A stretch of DNA of 7,926 nucleotides from positions 1 to 7,926 of the forward strand of contig JANNEO010000051.1 in NCBI GenBank assembly GCA_031378805.1, read 5' to 3'. A program made the translations under genes and the position numbers. The notes under the pieces are model-generated. The model was not told the origin of the DNA. It did not search any database and saw only the letters and a list, made by a program, of their open reading frames with translations. Positions 1 to 6,931 of this stretch are shown piece after piece (the first letter of the stretch is position 1; each line of letters starts with the position of its first letter). The DNA comes from JADCCX01 sp031378805 (GTDB lineage: Bacteria > Pseudomonadota > Alphaproteobacteria > Rhizobiales > Beijerinckiaceae).

Positions 1-1989
1 ATTATAGATATAACCGGTCTGCAGTTTGACGACGCGGCCCGTCATATTCACCACGGCGCTCGACACACCATCAGGACCAAAGCCGTCGATGACCTTGCCG
101 TCACCCTGCTTCCACAGGAAACGTCCGAGCCACTTGGCGGGCCGCACGAAGATGAGGTCATAAAGCTCGTCGAAATACCACTTGTTGAGGAGGAACTGGT
201 ATGCGCCGGGGAACTCGGCCGCCAAGCGCTTGGGCGTCTCGGGCGATCGAACATACATGTAATAGGCCAGCACGAAACCCGAGAGCATCATCACGATCGG
301 CGCTGCCACAACCCAACCCGGCACCTTGTGGATGTCGTGAATGATGTGATTTTCCTTGGCGTAGAACAATGCACCTTTCCAGAATTCATCGTGGTGGTGG
401 CCGATGAAATACTCCTTCAGCGGGAAGCCCGCGAGGATCGCACCTGCGGCCAGTACAACGAGCGGGATCATCATGACCTTGGGCGCTTCATGCGCGTGCT
501 CATAGGTGTCGTGGTCGGCGCGTGTCGGCCCCCAGAATGTCAGGAACCACAGGCGCCACGAATAGAACGAGGTCATGCCCGCCGCGAGGATGACGCAGAG
601 AAACGCGAAATCATGGCCGGGAACCTTGGTGATATAGGCCGCCTCGATGATGGCGTCCTTCGAGAAGAAGCCTGCGGTGAGCGGGAACCCTGTCAGCGCC
701 AAAGTGCCGATGGCCATCAGCGCAGCGGTGTAGGGAATCTTCTTCGCAAGGCCGCCCATCTTCCTTACGTCCTGCTCGTGATGCATGGCGTGGATCACCG
801 CCCCGCAACCAAGGAACAGCAGCGCATTGAAGAACGCGTGGGTGAAGAGGTGATAGACACCAAGCGCATAACCGCCGGACCCGAGCGCGACGAACATGTA
901 CCCCAATTGCGAACAGGTGGAATACGCCACGACGCGCTTGATGTCGTTCTGCACGAGGCCGACAGTCGCCGCGAACAGCGCCGTCATGCCGCCCACGACA
1001 ATCACGAGGGTGAGCGCGGCCGGTGCCATCTCGAACAGTGGTGACAGTCGAGCGACCATGAAGACGCCAGCGGTCACCATCGTTGCAGCATGGATCAGCG
1101 CGGAAACCGGCGTTGGGCCTTCCATGGCGTCAGGCAGCCATGTGTGCAGCAGGAACTGTGCGGATTTGCCCATCGCCCCCATGAACAGCAACATGCAGGC
1201 AATGGTGAGCGCATGGCCCTCGATGCCGACGAACTTGAATGTCGCGTCCTTGAGGCCGGGAGCCGCTGCGAAAATCTGGTCGAGACCCACTGTGCCGGTC
1301 AGCCAGAACACCAGGAAGATGCCAAGCGCGAATCCGAAATCGCCGACGCGGTTCACGATGAAGGCCTTCATCGCGGCGTCCTTTGCGCTCTGCTTCTTGA
1401 ACCAGAAGCCGATCAGGAGGTAGCTGGCCAAGCCCACGCCTTCCCAGCCGAAGAACATCTGGACCAGGTTGTCCGATGTCACCAGCATCAGCATGGCGAA
1501 GGTGAAGAGCGACAGATACGCGAAGAAGCGCGGGCGGTGCGGGTCCTCGTGCATGTAGCCGATGGAATAAAGATGCACGAGCGACGACACCGTGTTGACC
1601 ACGACGAGCATCATGGCCGTCAATGGATCGATCTTCAGCGCCCAGTTCACCTGCAATGCGCCGGATGAAATCCAGTTCGCGACTGGCACGGTAAAGCTCT
1701 TGCCGTGGCCGATGCCGACATCAAAGAAAGCGATCCAGGACAGCGCGCAGGAGACAAAGAGCAGCGCTGTCGTCACGATCTCCGCAAAACGATTCACCCC
1801 GTCGGAGTGCGGCGACGGCTCGATGGCATGGTGATCATCATGGCCATGCGCATCATGCGCATGATGATGGCCGGAATGATCCGCCGCGCCCCAAACAGCA
1901 ACATTGGAGCCGAGCTTCCATGCCATCATGCTGGCAGTACCAGCGAGCAGGAAGCCGAGGAGCGGAAGAAAAACAATCGCCTGATACAT
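1..1989 (-). CDS. nuoL: NADH-quinone oxidoreductase subunit L (NuoL), 3' end cut by window
   Basis: Largest antiporter-like proton-pumping subunit of the complex I membrane arm, in the inner membrane. The frame is open from the ATG at 1987-1989 to base 1, giving 663 codons without a stop; the final membrane segment is probably missing, about 20-30 residues judged from the family. Seen directly: the motif FFGWEGVGLASYLL with the conserved transmembrane glutamate at residue 183, MGKSAQF with the pump lysine at residue 275, LPDAMEGPTPVSALIHAATM just after it, and GFFSKDAIIEAAY with a second conserved lysine at residue 444. These match the family's proton-channel residues. About 16 membrane helices are expected. 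Start choice: the AAAGG ribosome site overlaps the nuoK stop, which lies 5 bp upstream. Oddity: residues 37-63, between the first two membrane segments, form a His/Asp-rich insert with ten histidines. Identification is near certain. Confidence 0.98.
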   Translation of the reverse strand, partial: MYQAIVFLPLLGFLLAGTASMMAWKLGSNVAVWGAADHSGHHHAHDAHGHDDHHAIEPSPHSDGVNRFAEIVTTALLFVSCALSWIAFFDVGIGHGKSFTVPVANWISSGALQVNWALKIDPLTAMMLVVVNTVSSLVHLYSIGYMHEDPHRPRFFAYLSLFTFAMLMLVTSDNLVQMFFGWEGVGLASYLLIGFWFKKQSAKDAAMKAFIVNRVGDFGFALGIFLVFWLTGTVGLDQIFAAAPGLKDATFKFVGIEGHALTIACMLLFMGAMGKSAQFLLHTWLPDAMEGPTPVSALIHAATMVTAGVFMVARLSPLFEMAPAALTLVIVVGGMTALFAATVGLVQNDIKRVVAYSTCSQLGYMFVALGSGGYALGVYHLFTHAFFNALLFLGCGAVIHAMHHEQDVRKMGGLAKKIPYTAALMAIGTLALTGFPLTAGFFSKDAIIEAAYITKVPGHDFAFLCVILAAGMTSFYSWRLWFLTFWGPTRADHDTYEHAHEAPKVMMIPLVVLAAGAILAGFPLKEYFIGHHHDEFWKGALFYAKENHIIHDIHKVPGWVVAAPIVMMLSGFVLAYYMYVRSPETPKRLAAEFPGAYQFLLNKWYFDELYDLIFVRPAKWLGRFLWKQGDGKVIDGFGPDGVSSAVVNMTGRVVKLQTGYIYN

Positions 1990-1994
1990 GATGA

Positions 1995-2306
1995 TCAGCC
2001 TTTCATCATGTTGACGTCATCAACCGCGATGGTGCCGCGGTTGCGGAAATAGACCACGAGGATCGCAAGGCCGATGGCGGCTTCAGCTGCCGCCACCGTG
2101 AGGATGAACAGCGCGAAGACCTGTCCCGTGATGTCACCCAGATGCGTAGAGAATGCCACGAGGTTGATGTTCACGGCGAGCAGGATGAGTTCAATCGACA
2201 TCAGGATGACGATGATGTTCTTGCGGTTCACGAAGATGCCGAACACGCCGAGTGTGAACAGGATGGCAGCGACTGTGAGGTAGTGTCCGAGGCCGATGGT
2301 CAGCAT
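1995..2306 (-). CDS. nuoK: NADH-quinone oxidoreductase subunit K (NuoK)
   Basis: Small inner-membrane subunit of the complex I proton-pumping arm, homologous to mitochondrial ND4L and to MrpC. It has 103 residues, the usual length, with three membrane helices. Two buried glutamates needed for pumping are present: E39 in ILMSIELILLAVN and E75 in TVAAAEAAIGLA, equivalent to E36 and E72 of the Escherichia coli protein. The C terminus (VDDVNMMKG) is typical of alphaproteobacterial NuoK. The ATG at 2304-2306 is preceded by AAGGA at 2315-2319, eight bases away, which supports this start. The nuoL start lies 5 bp after the stop codon, so the two are probably translationally coupled. Upstream, a 127-bp gap with an inverted repeat separates it from nuoJ. 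Confidence 0.97.
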   Translation of the reverse strand: MLTIGLGHYLTVAAILFTLGVFGIFVNRKNIIVILMSIELILLAVNINLVAFSTHLGDITGQVFALFILTVAAAEAAIGLAILVVYFRNRGTIAVDDVNMMKG

Positions 2307-2314
2307 GACAGTGA

Positions 2315-2319
2315 TCCTT
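2315..2319 (-). promoter_or_regulatory. Ribosome-binding site of nuoK
   Basis: AAGGA on the minus strand, eight bases before the nuoK ATG. It lies just downstream (in mRNA terms) of the inverted repeat that ends at 2327, so nuoK has its own ribosome site rather than one inside the nuoJ coding sequence. Confidence 0.6.
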
Positions 2320-2326
2320 CTTGCGA

Positions 2327-2408
2327 CCTCATCCTGAGCCTGTCGAAGGATGCTCCAGTGAACGCCTGAAACGCCGTCCTCGACCCTTCGACGAGCTCAG
2401 GGTGAGGA
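2327..2408. repeat. Diverged intergenic inverted repeat between nuoJ and nuoK
   Basis: The gap 2307-2433 holds two facing 24-base arms, at 2327-2350 (containing CATCCTGAGCCTGTCGAAGG) and 2384-2407 (containing CCTTCGACGAGCTCAGGGTG). By hand alignment 20 of 24 positions are complementary, with 33 bases between the arms. The core (CCTTCGAC..GCTCAGG.TGAGG) matches a palindromic repeat that I recall as very common between genes in many alphaproteobacteria. RNA across it could form a long hairpin, but no run of U follows, so it is not a classical terminator. It most likely represents a dispersed non-coding repeat inserted in the operon. Copies elsewhere in the genome cannot be seen from here. Confidence 0.8.
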
Positions 2409-2433
2409 CTTGAGGGTGCCGTGATCGACATGG

Positions 2434-3072
2434 TCACGCCTCCACTTTCTCAGCCAAGGCCGAACCAGACTTCACCTGCACCACCGCAAGCCCCGTCTCC
2501 TTTGTCCTCGCGTTCTGCTTCATCACGTCCTGGCGTTTCACACCAGGCCGTGAAGGCCGCATCGTCAGAACGATGGCCCCGATCATGGCGACCAGCAGCA
2601 CCATGCCCGCGCCCTGAAAGAGATAGACATATTTCGTGTAAAGCACGCGGCCCAAGGCGCGTGTGTTGAAAGCATCCGGCGGGAGTGCGGCTGCCGCCGA
2701 CTTCATGCTCAACGCCTCGGGCGTGAATTTCCATGTTCCGACGACCAGCACCAATTCAATTGCAAACAACCCTGCGATCAGCGCACCAACCGGCAGGTTC
2801 TGCATGAAGCCCTGCCGCAACTCAACGAAGTCCACGTCCAGCATCATGACGACGAAGAGAAACAGCACAGCCACCGCGCCGACATAAACGACGACGAGGA
2901 TCATCGCCAGGAACTCGGCTCCCATGAGGACGAACAGCCCCGCCGCATTGAAGAACGCCAGGATCAGCCAGAGCACGGAATGCACAGGGTTGCGGGCCGT
3001 GATCACCATCAGGGCCGAAGCCAGGGTGACACCCGCGAAGAGGTAGAAGAAGAGGGCCAGCGCGTTCATCAT
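2434..3072 (-). CDS. nuoJ: NADH-quinone oxidoreductase subunit J (NuoJ)
   Basis: Inner-membrane subunit of complex I (ND6 homologue) that links the quinone site to the pumping arm. It has 212 residues, with four membrane helices in the first half and one near residue 155-175. The family motif region GAEFLAMILVVVYVGAVAVL is intact, followed by FVVMMLDVDF. The C-terminal tail after the last helix (about 40 residues, VKRQDVMKQNAR onward) is cytoplasmic or periplasmic, hydrophilic, and usual for Rhizobiales NuoJ. Start: two adjacent ATGs at 3070-3072 and 3067-3069. AGGA at 3075-3078 is only 2 bases from the first and 5 from the second, so the shorter form (211 residues) may be the true one; AAGGAG at 3085-3090 is a second candidate site. 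The open frame continues upstream to 3573, but that part overlaps nuoI and the repeats and does not look coding. The gene is flanked on both sides by repeat elements. Confidence 0.96.
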   Translation of the reverse strand: MMNALALFFYLFAGVTLASALMVITARNPVHSVLWLILAFFNAAGLFVLMGAEFLAMILVVVYVGAVAVLFLFVVMMLDVDFVELRQGFMQNLPVGALIAGLFAIELVLVVGTWKFTPEALSMKSAAAALPPDAFNTRALGRVLYTKYVYLFQGAGMVLLVAMIGAIVLTMRPSRPGVKRQDVMKQNARTKETGLAVVQVKSGSALAEKVEA

Positions 3073-3074
3073 CG

Positions 3075-3090
3075 TCCTATTGCACTCCTT
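3075..3090 (-). promoter_or_regulatory. Candidate ribosome-binding sites of nuoJ
   Basis: Two purine-rich sites precede the double ATG: AAGGAG at 3085-3090 (12 bases before the first ATG, rather far) and AGGA at 3075-3078 (2 bases from the first ATG, 5 from the second). The outer site overlaps the terminal arm GGAGAAGG (3087-3094) of the upstream repeat region, which can pair with CCTTCTCC at 3161-3168. Which site is used is unknown. Confidence 0.45.
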
Positions 3091-3267
3091 CTCCCGCCCA
3101 GATCGGGCCTGCCCGATCTGGGTACTTTCGGTGCTCATCTTGGGCAAGCCCAAGATGAGTGGAGAAGGTGGTCGGCGGATGCCGACCGGATGAGGGAGAA
3201 GCACGACGATCTGAGGTTCTCCCTCATCCGTCATGCTCCGCATGCCACCTTCCCCCAAGGGGGAAGG
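3087..3267. repeat. Mosaic of palindromic repeats between nuoI and nuoJ
   Basis: The 203-bp gap between nuoI and nuoJ is almost filled by inverted repeats, read by eye. (1) 3097-3108 with 3111-3122, perfect 12-base arms, 2 bases between. (2) 3134-3145 with 3148-3159, perfect 12-base arms, 2 bases between. (3) 3171-3176 with 3181-3186, 6-base arms around GGAT. (4) 3187-3200 with 3217-3230, perfect 14-base arms, 16 bases between. (5) 3232-3236 with 3240-3244, 5-base arms. (6) 3248-3256 with 3259-3267, CCTTCCCCC and GGGGGAAGG. An outer pair, CCTTCTCC at 3087-3094 and GGAGAAGG at 3161-3168, encloses the first two. Palindromes 1 and 2 share a GGGC-NN-GCCC centre and match at 8 of 12 arm positions, as variants of one module. 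The pattern resembles the intergenic mosaic elements of rhizobia (RIME-like). No open frame here looks coding, and none of the stems is followed by a U run on the minus strand. Confidence 0.8.
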
Positions 3268-3275
3268 AAAGACAT

Positions 3276-3764
3276 TCACCTGTAAGGAGCATCGGCGGCG
3301 ATGTTGCGGGCGATTTCCCGCTCCCAGCGCGCGCCGTTCTCCAGCAGTTTGTCCTTGTCGTAGAAAAGCTCCTCGCGCGTTTCCGCCGCGAAAGCGTAGT
3401 TGGGCCCTTCCACGATGGCATCCACCGGGCAGGCCTCCTGGCACATGCCGCAATAGATGCATTTCGTCATGTCGATATCGTAGCGCGTGGTGCGCCGCGT
3501 GCCGTCGTTGCCGCGCGGTGCGGCCTCGATGGTGATGGCTTGCGCCGGGCAGATCGCCTCGCAGAGCTTGCAAGCAATGCAGCGCTCTTCGCCGTTGGGA
3601 TAGCGGCGCAGCGCATGTTCGCCGCGAAAGCGGGGGCTGAGTTGCCCGCGCTCGAACGGATAGTTGATCGTGGCCTTGGGCTTGAAGAAATAGCGCATCG
3701 ACAGGAAGAAGGCCGAGACGAATTCCTTCAGCAGCAGACCCTTGGCGGCTTGTGCGAGTGACAT
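3276..3764 (-). CDS. nuoI: NADH-quinone oxidoreductase subunit I (NuoI), two 4Fe-4S ferredoxin
   Basis: Peripheral-arm subunit of complex I (TYKY homologue) carrying clusters N6a and N6b, which pass electrons from NuoG towards NuoB and quinone. It has 162 residues, the normal length for alphaproteobacteria. Two CxxCxxCxxxCP motifs are intact: cysteines 62, 65, 68, 72 and 102, 105, 108, 112. The N terminus (about residues 8-30) is the amphipathic helix that lies on the membrane, and the segment YPFERGQLSPRFRGEHALRRYPNGEERC precedes the first cluster. The start at 3762-3764 is supported by AAGGGGG at 3771-3777, six bases upstream and overlapping the nuoH stop. The distance to the nuoH stop is 11 bp, so translation is probably coupled. 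After its own stop comes the repeat-filled gap before nuoJ. Confidence 0.98.
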   Translation of the reverse strand: MSLAQAAKGLLLKEFVSAFFLSMRYFFKPKATINYPFERGQLSPRFRGEHALRRYPNGEERCIACKLCEAICPAQAITIEAAPRGNDGTRRTTRYDIDMTKCIYCGMCQEACPVDAIVEGPNYAFAAETREELFYDKDKLLENGARWEREIARNIAADAPYR

Positions 3765-3770
3765 TGTGAT

Positions 3771-3777
3771 CCCCCTT
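3771..3777 (-). promoter_or_regulatory. Ribosome-binding site of nuoI overlapping the nuoH stop
   Basis: AAGGGGG on the minus strand, six bases before the nuoI ATG, with its AA lying inside the TAA stop of nuoH (3776-3778). The overlap suggests that ribosomes finishing nuoH feed nuoI. Confidence 0.6.
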
Positions 3778-4837
3778 ACTGAGCCGCCATCACACCGGCC
3801 CAGCCGGTGATCTGGAGAACGAGGCCATAGAAGAACACGGCGAACAACGAGAGCGGCAGGAATACCTTCCAGCCAAGACGCATCAACTGGTCATAGCGGT
3901 AGCGCGGAACGAACGCCTTCACCATGGCGAAAAAGAAGAAGACGAAGCACACCTTGAGCACGAACCACACCGGACCCGGCACCCATGTAAATGGAGGCAG
4001 ATCGACCGGCGAGGTCCAGCCGCCCAGAAAGAGTATGGCAGTCATGGCACACATAGTGACGATGGCGACATACTCGCCCAGCATGAACATCATGTAGGGC
4101 GTCGATCCATACTCAGACATGAAACCCGCGACCAGTTCCGATTCCGCTTCGGGAAGATCGAATGGCGGACGGTTGGTTTCGGCCAGCGCCGAAATAAAGA
4201 AGATCACCATCATCGGAAACAGTGGCAGCCAGTACCAGTTCAGGATGGTGAGCCATGGCACGCCCAAGGCAGTTGCGAGGCCGTAATTCTTCTGTGCCAG
4301 GATGATGTCGTTCATGTTGAGCGACCCCACGATCATCAGCACGCAGATGATCACGAAGCCGAGGCTCACCTCGTAGGACACCATTTGCGCGGCAGACCGA
4401 AGCGCTCCAAGGAATGGATATTTCGAGTTGGACGCCCACCCCCCCATGATGACGCCATAGACGCCCAGCGACGAGATGGCGAAAATGTAAAGCACCCCGA
4501 CATTGATATCCGAGATGGCCCAGCCATCATTCACCGGGATCACCGCCCAAGCCGAAAGCGCCAGAACGGCGGTCACCAGCGGTGCCAGCAGAAAAACGCC
4601 CTTGTTGGCGCCAGCGGGAATTGTCGGCTCTTTCAGAAAGAACTTGAGCAGATCGGCGAAGCTCTGCAGCAGTCCCCATGGCCCCACCACATTCGGCCCG
4701 CGACGCAGCTGCACAGCGGCCCAGATCTTGCGGTCAGCATAGAGAACATAGGCCACGAAGACGAGCAGAGCGACAATCAGGATCACGCTTTTCAGCAGGA
4801 TCGTGCCAACAATGAGGAGAGTGTCGATCAAGGTCAT
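3776..4837 (-). CDS. nuoH: NADH-quinone oxidoreductase subunit H (NuoH)
   Basis: Inner-membrane subunit (ND1 homologue) that forms the quinone entry chamber and joins the peripheral and membrane arms. It has 353 residues and about eight membrane helices. Recognisable blocks are ADRKIWAAVQLRRGPNVVGPWG (34-56), LLKFFLKE (63-70), and the quinone-loop motif AETNRPPFDLPEAESELVAGF (219-239) with the acidic residues E220, D227, E230, E232 and E234. This is followed by SEYG. The C terminus contains the expected FVPRYRYDQLMRLGWK (basic loop before the last helix). The ATG at 4835-4837 is preceded by GGAG at 4845-4848, seven bases away and inside the end of nuoG, whose stop lies 4 bp upstream. I see no anomaly. 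Confidence 0.98.
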   Translation of the reverse strand: MTLIDTLLIVGTILLKSVILIVALLVFVAYVLYADRKIWAAVQLRRGPNVVGPWGLLQSFADLLKFFLKEPTIPAGANKGVFLLAPLVTAVLALSAWAVIPVNDGWAISDINVGVLYIFAISSLGVYGVIMGGWASNSKYPFLGALRSAAQMVSYEVSLGFVIICVLMIVGSLNMNDIILAQKNYGLATALGVPWLTILNWYWLPLFPMMVIFFISALAETNRPPFDLPEAESELVAGFMSEYGSTPYMMFMLGEYVAIVTMCAMTAILFLGGWTSPVDLPPFTWVPGPVWFVLKVCFVFFFFAMVKAFVPRYRYDQLMRLGWKVFLPLSLFAVFFYGLVLQITGWAGVMAAQ

Positions 4838-4841
4838 CGGT

Positions 4842-6917
4842 TCACTCCGCCGCCATGGGCAGCTGGCCTTTGGTCAGGGCAGAACATTCGGCCATGACAG
4901 CAGAGGCGCGGGCAATCGGATTGGTCAGGTAGAAGTCGCTGATCATTTCAGCAATCGGTGATTTTCCGATCTTCGTCGATCCTTTCGCAAGTTTCGCAAT
5001 CCCTGCAGGATCGGCAGCCTGCACGCTGTCGATAGCAGCAAGATGCGGATGTGCTGCATAAAGCGCCTTGCGCAGGTGTGAGAGCGTGTCGAAGGGCAGA
5101 GTTTTGCCAAGTGTTTCCGAAAGAGCGCGGACAATAGCCCAATCTTCCTTGGCTTCGCCCGGCGGGAAGACCGCGCGGTTGGTGCGTTGCGGACGCCCTT
5201 CCGTGTTGACGTAGGTCGCGGATTTCTCGGTGTAGGCGCTGCCGGGCAAGATGACATCAGCGCGCTGGGCACCGCGATCCCCATGTGTTCCCTGGTAGAT
5301 CACGAAAGCACCTGCGGGCACGTCGATTTCATCCGCACCGAGATTGAACAGCACGTCAACGCCGCCCTTGAGCATGGCGGCCGTATCCAGAGCGCCCTCG
5401 CCCGTTCCATTTGAAGAGCCTGGCACGAAGCCGATATCCAACCCACCGACCATGCTGGCCTGGGTGTGCAACACGCTGAACCCGTTCCAGCCGTCCTTGA
5501 TGACGCCGAGCGCCACGGCAGCACGTGCGGAAGCGGCCATGAGTGCCGCTCCATCCGGACGATTGAACACACCTTCGCCGATGATCAGCATCGGCTTGTC
5601 CTTGTTGGCGGGCGGGTGGCCTGCAAACTTCACCAATGCTTCAGCATCAGCCGAGAGATAATTGTAATCATAGGTCAAATCGACCTTTGAACCCAGCACT
5701 CCTGCCAGCAGACCGCCGCGCAAGGATCGCTTACGGATACGCGCGTTCAGAACAGGCGCTTCGCGGCGTGGATTGGAGCCGATGATCATGATCGCATCGG
5801 CCTGCTCGATGCCTTCGATCGTCGCATTGAAGATGTAGGAGGCGCGGCCCTTGGAAGGATCAAGTCCGCCCCTGCCCTGCATATCAGTGTTCTGTGAACC
5901 CAGGCTGTTGAGCAGCGCCTTGAGTGCGAAGAGTTCTTCCACGCCCGCCAATGCGCCGCCAATTGCGCCCAGGCGCTCGGGGTTGGTCTTGCCGAGCTTG
6001 TCCGCAATGGCCGCAAACGCCTCGCTCCAGGTTGCGGGGCGCAATTTGCCGTTTTCACGGATATAGGGCCGATCGAGACGCTGGGTCTTCAAGCCGTCCA
6101 CGATGTGGCGTGTCTTGTCCGAGATCCACTCCTCGTTGATCGCCTCGTTGACGCGCGGCAGGATGCGCAGCACTTCCTTGCCTCGGGAATCGATGCGGAT
6201 ATTGGAGCCGACAGCGTCCATCACGTCGATGGACTCGGTCTTGGAGAGCTCCCACGGGCGCGTGCGGTTCTGGTAGGGCTTCGACGTGAGTGCGCCGACC
6301 GGGCAGAGATCAACCACATTGCCCTGCATCTCGGATGCCATGGCGGCTTCGAGATAAGTCGTGATTTCCATGTCCTCGCCACGACCAATGGCGCCCAAAT
6401 CACCCACGCCTGCCACTTCCTGCGTGAAGCGGACACAGCGCGTGCAATGGATGCAGCGCGTCATGGTGGTTTTCACCAGCGGGCCAATGTTCTTGTCCTC
6501 GACCGCGCGTTTGTTCTCGGCGTAGCGCGAGTTGTCCACACCGTAGGCCATGGCCTGATCCTGCAGATCACATTCGCCACCCTGATCGCAGATCGGGCAA
6601 TCCAGCGGGTGATTGATCAGCAGGAACTCCATCACGCCCTCGCGGGCCTTCTTCACCATGGGGGACTTCGTGGAAATCACCGGCGGCTCACCGTTGGGGC
6701 CAGGGCGCAGATCACGCACACCGATGGCGCAGGACGCCTGCGGCTTGGGCGGGCCACCCTTCACCTCAACGAGGCACATGCGGCAATTGCCCGCGACTGA
6801 CAGCCGCTCGTGGAAGCAGAAGCGCGGGACTTCCGCGCCCGCCGCTTCACATGCCTGAAGCACCGTGAAGGTCGGCGGAACGTCAACCTCTGTTCCATCA
6901 ATGATAAGCTTGGTCAT
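4842..6917 (-). CDS. nuoG: NADH-quinone oxidoreductase subunit G (NuoG)
   Basis: Largest peripheral-arm subunit of complex I (75-kDa subunit homologue), carrying clusters N1b, N5 and N4 between NuoF and NuoI. It has 691 residues. Cluster ligands are visible: the 2Fe-2S site C34, C45, C48, C63; the His-Cys site H103, C107, C110, C116; and the 4Fe-4S site C155, C158, C161, C205. From about 220 to 620 follows a molybdopterin-oxidoreductase-like domain, which in this family binds no cofactor. It lacks the additional cysteine set that holds N7 in Escherichia coli, as in mitochondria and most alphaproteobacteria. The end (FYLTNPIARASAVMAECSAL, about 663-682) is the NuoG C-terminal domain. The start at 6915-6917 has AGGA at 6928-6931, ten bases upstream and overlapping the TAG stop of the lipoprotein gene; the stops and starts are 12 bp apart. 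Confidence 0.98.
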   Translation of the reverse strand: MTKLIIDGTEVDVPPTFTVLQACEAAGAEVPRFCFHERLSVAGNCRMCLVEVKGGPPKPQASCAIGVRDLRPGPNGEPPVISTKSPMVKKAREGVMEFLLINHPLDCPICDQGGECDLQDQAMAYGVDNSRYAENKRAVEDKNIGPLVKTTMTRCIHCTRCVRFTQEVAGVGDLGAIGRGEDMEITTYLEAAMASEMQGNVVDLCPVGALTSKPYQNRTRPWELSKTESIDVMDAVGSNIRIDSRGKEVLRILPRVNEAINEEWISDKTRHIVDGLKTQRLDRPYIRENGKLRPATWSEAFAAIADKLGKTNPERLGAIGGALAGVEELFALKALLNSLGSQNTDMQGRGGLDPSKGRASYIFNATIEGIEQADAIMIIGSNPRREAPVLNARIRKRSLRGGLLAGVLGSKVDLTYDYNYLSADAEALVKFAGHPPANKDKPMLIIGEGVFNRPDGAALMAASARAAVALGVIKDGWNGFSVLHTQASMVGGLDIGFVPGSSNGTGEGALDTAAMLKGGVDVLFNLGADEIDVPAGAFVIYQGTHGDRGAQRADVILPGSAYTEKSATYVNTEGRPQRTNRAVFPPGEAKEDWAIVRALSETLGKTLPFDTLSHLRKALYAAHPHLAAIDSVQAADPAGIAKLAKGSTKIGKSPIAEMISDFYLTNPIARASAVMAECSALTKGQLPMAAE

Positions 6918-6927
6918 CCCCGGACTG

Positions 6928-6931
6928 TCCT
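6928..6931 (-). promoter_or_regulatory. Ribosome-binding site of nuoG overlapping the lipoprotein stop
   Basis: AGGA on the minus strand, ten bases before the nuoG ATG. It overlaps the TAG stop codon of the upstream lipoprotein gene (6930-6932). This is a weak, somewhat distant site, so efficient nuoG translation may rely on ribosomes arriving from the lipoprotein gene. Confidence 0.5.

Noticed and set aside
328..1044. Plus-strand open frame of 238 codons.
   Set aside because: It lies antisense to nuoL, whose protein is unmistakable. Its product is rich in Arg, His, Glu and Gln without recognisable domains, as expected for the reverse frame of GC-rich membrane-protein DNA.
3097..3230. Regular palindromes considered as a CRISPR array.
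   Set aside because: Units differ in sequence and length, the spacing is not uniform, and no cas gene is present.
3248..3267. GC-rich hairpin just after the nuoI stop, a possible rho-independent terminator.
   Set aside because: No U run follows on the minus-strand transcript, and nuoJ, nuoK and nuoL continue the same operon. It fits better as part of the palindromic mosaic.
3073..3573. Open reading frame continuing nuoJ upstream, suggesting a 379-residue protein.
   Set aside because: The extra part runs through palindromic repeats and an out-of-frame portion of nuoI, and resembles no NuoJ extension. The family start is at the MMNALALFFYLFAG segment, with ribosome sites nearby.
4385..4897. 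Plus-strand open frame of 170 codons across the nuoH-nuoG junction.
   Set aside because: It is antisense to conserved NuoH sequence, has low-complexity charged composition, and no motif supports it.
6105..6800. Plus-strand open frame of 231 codons.
   Set aside because: It is entirely antisense to the conserved cysteine-rich part of nuoG, shows no family motif, and has no convincing ribosome site. It is a shadow frame.
4842..6917. Absence of N7 cluster cysteines in NuoG as a possible defect.
   Set aside because: Loss of N7 is normal in mitochondria and many bacteria including most alphaproteobacteria. The N1b, N4 and N5 ligands are all intact.
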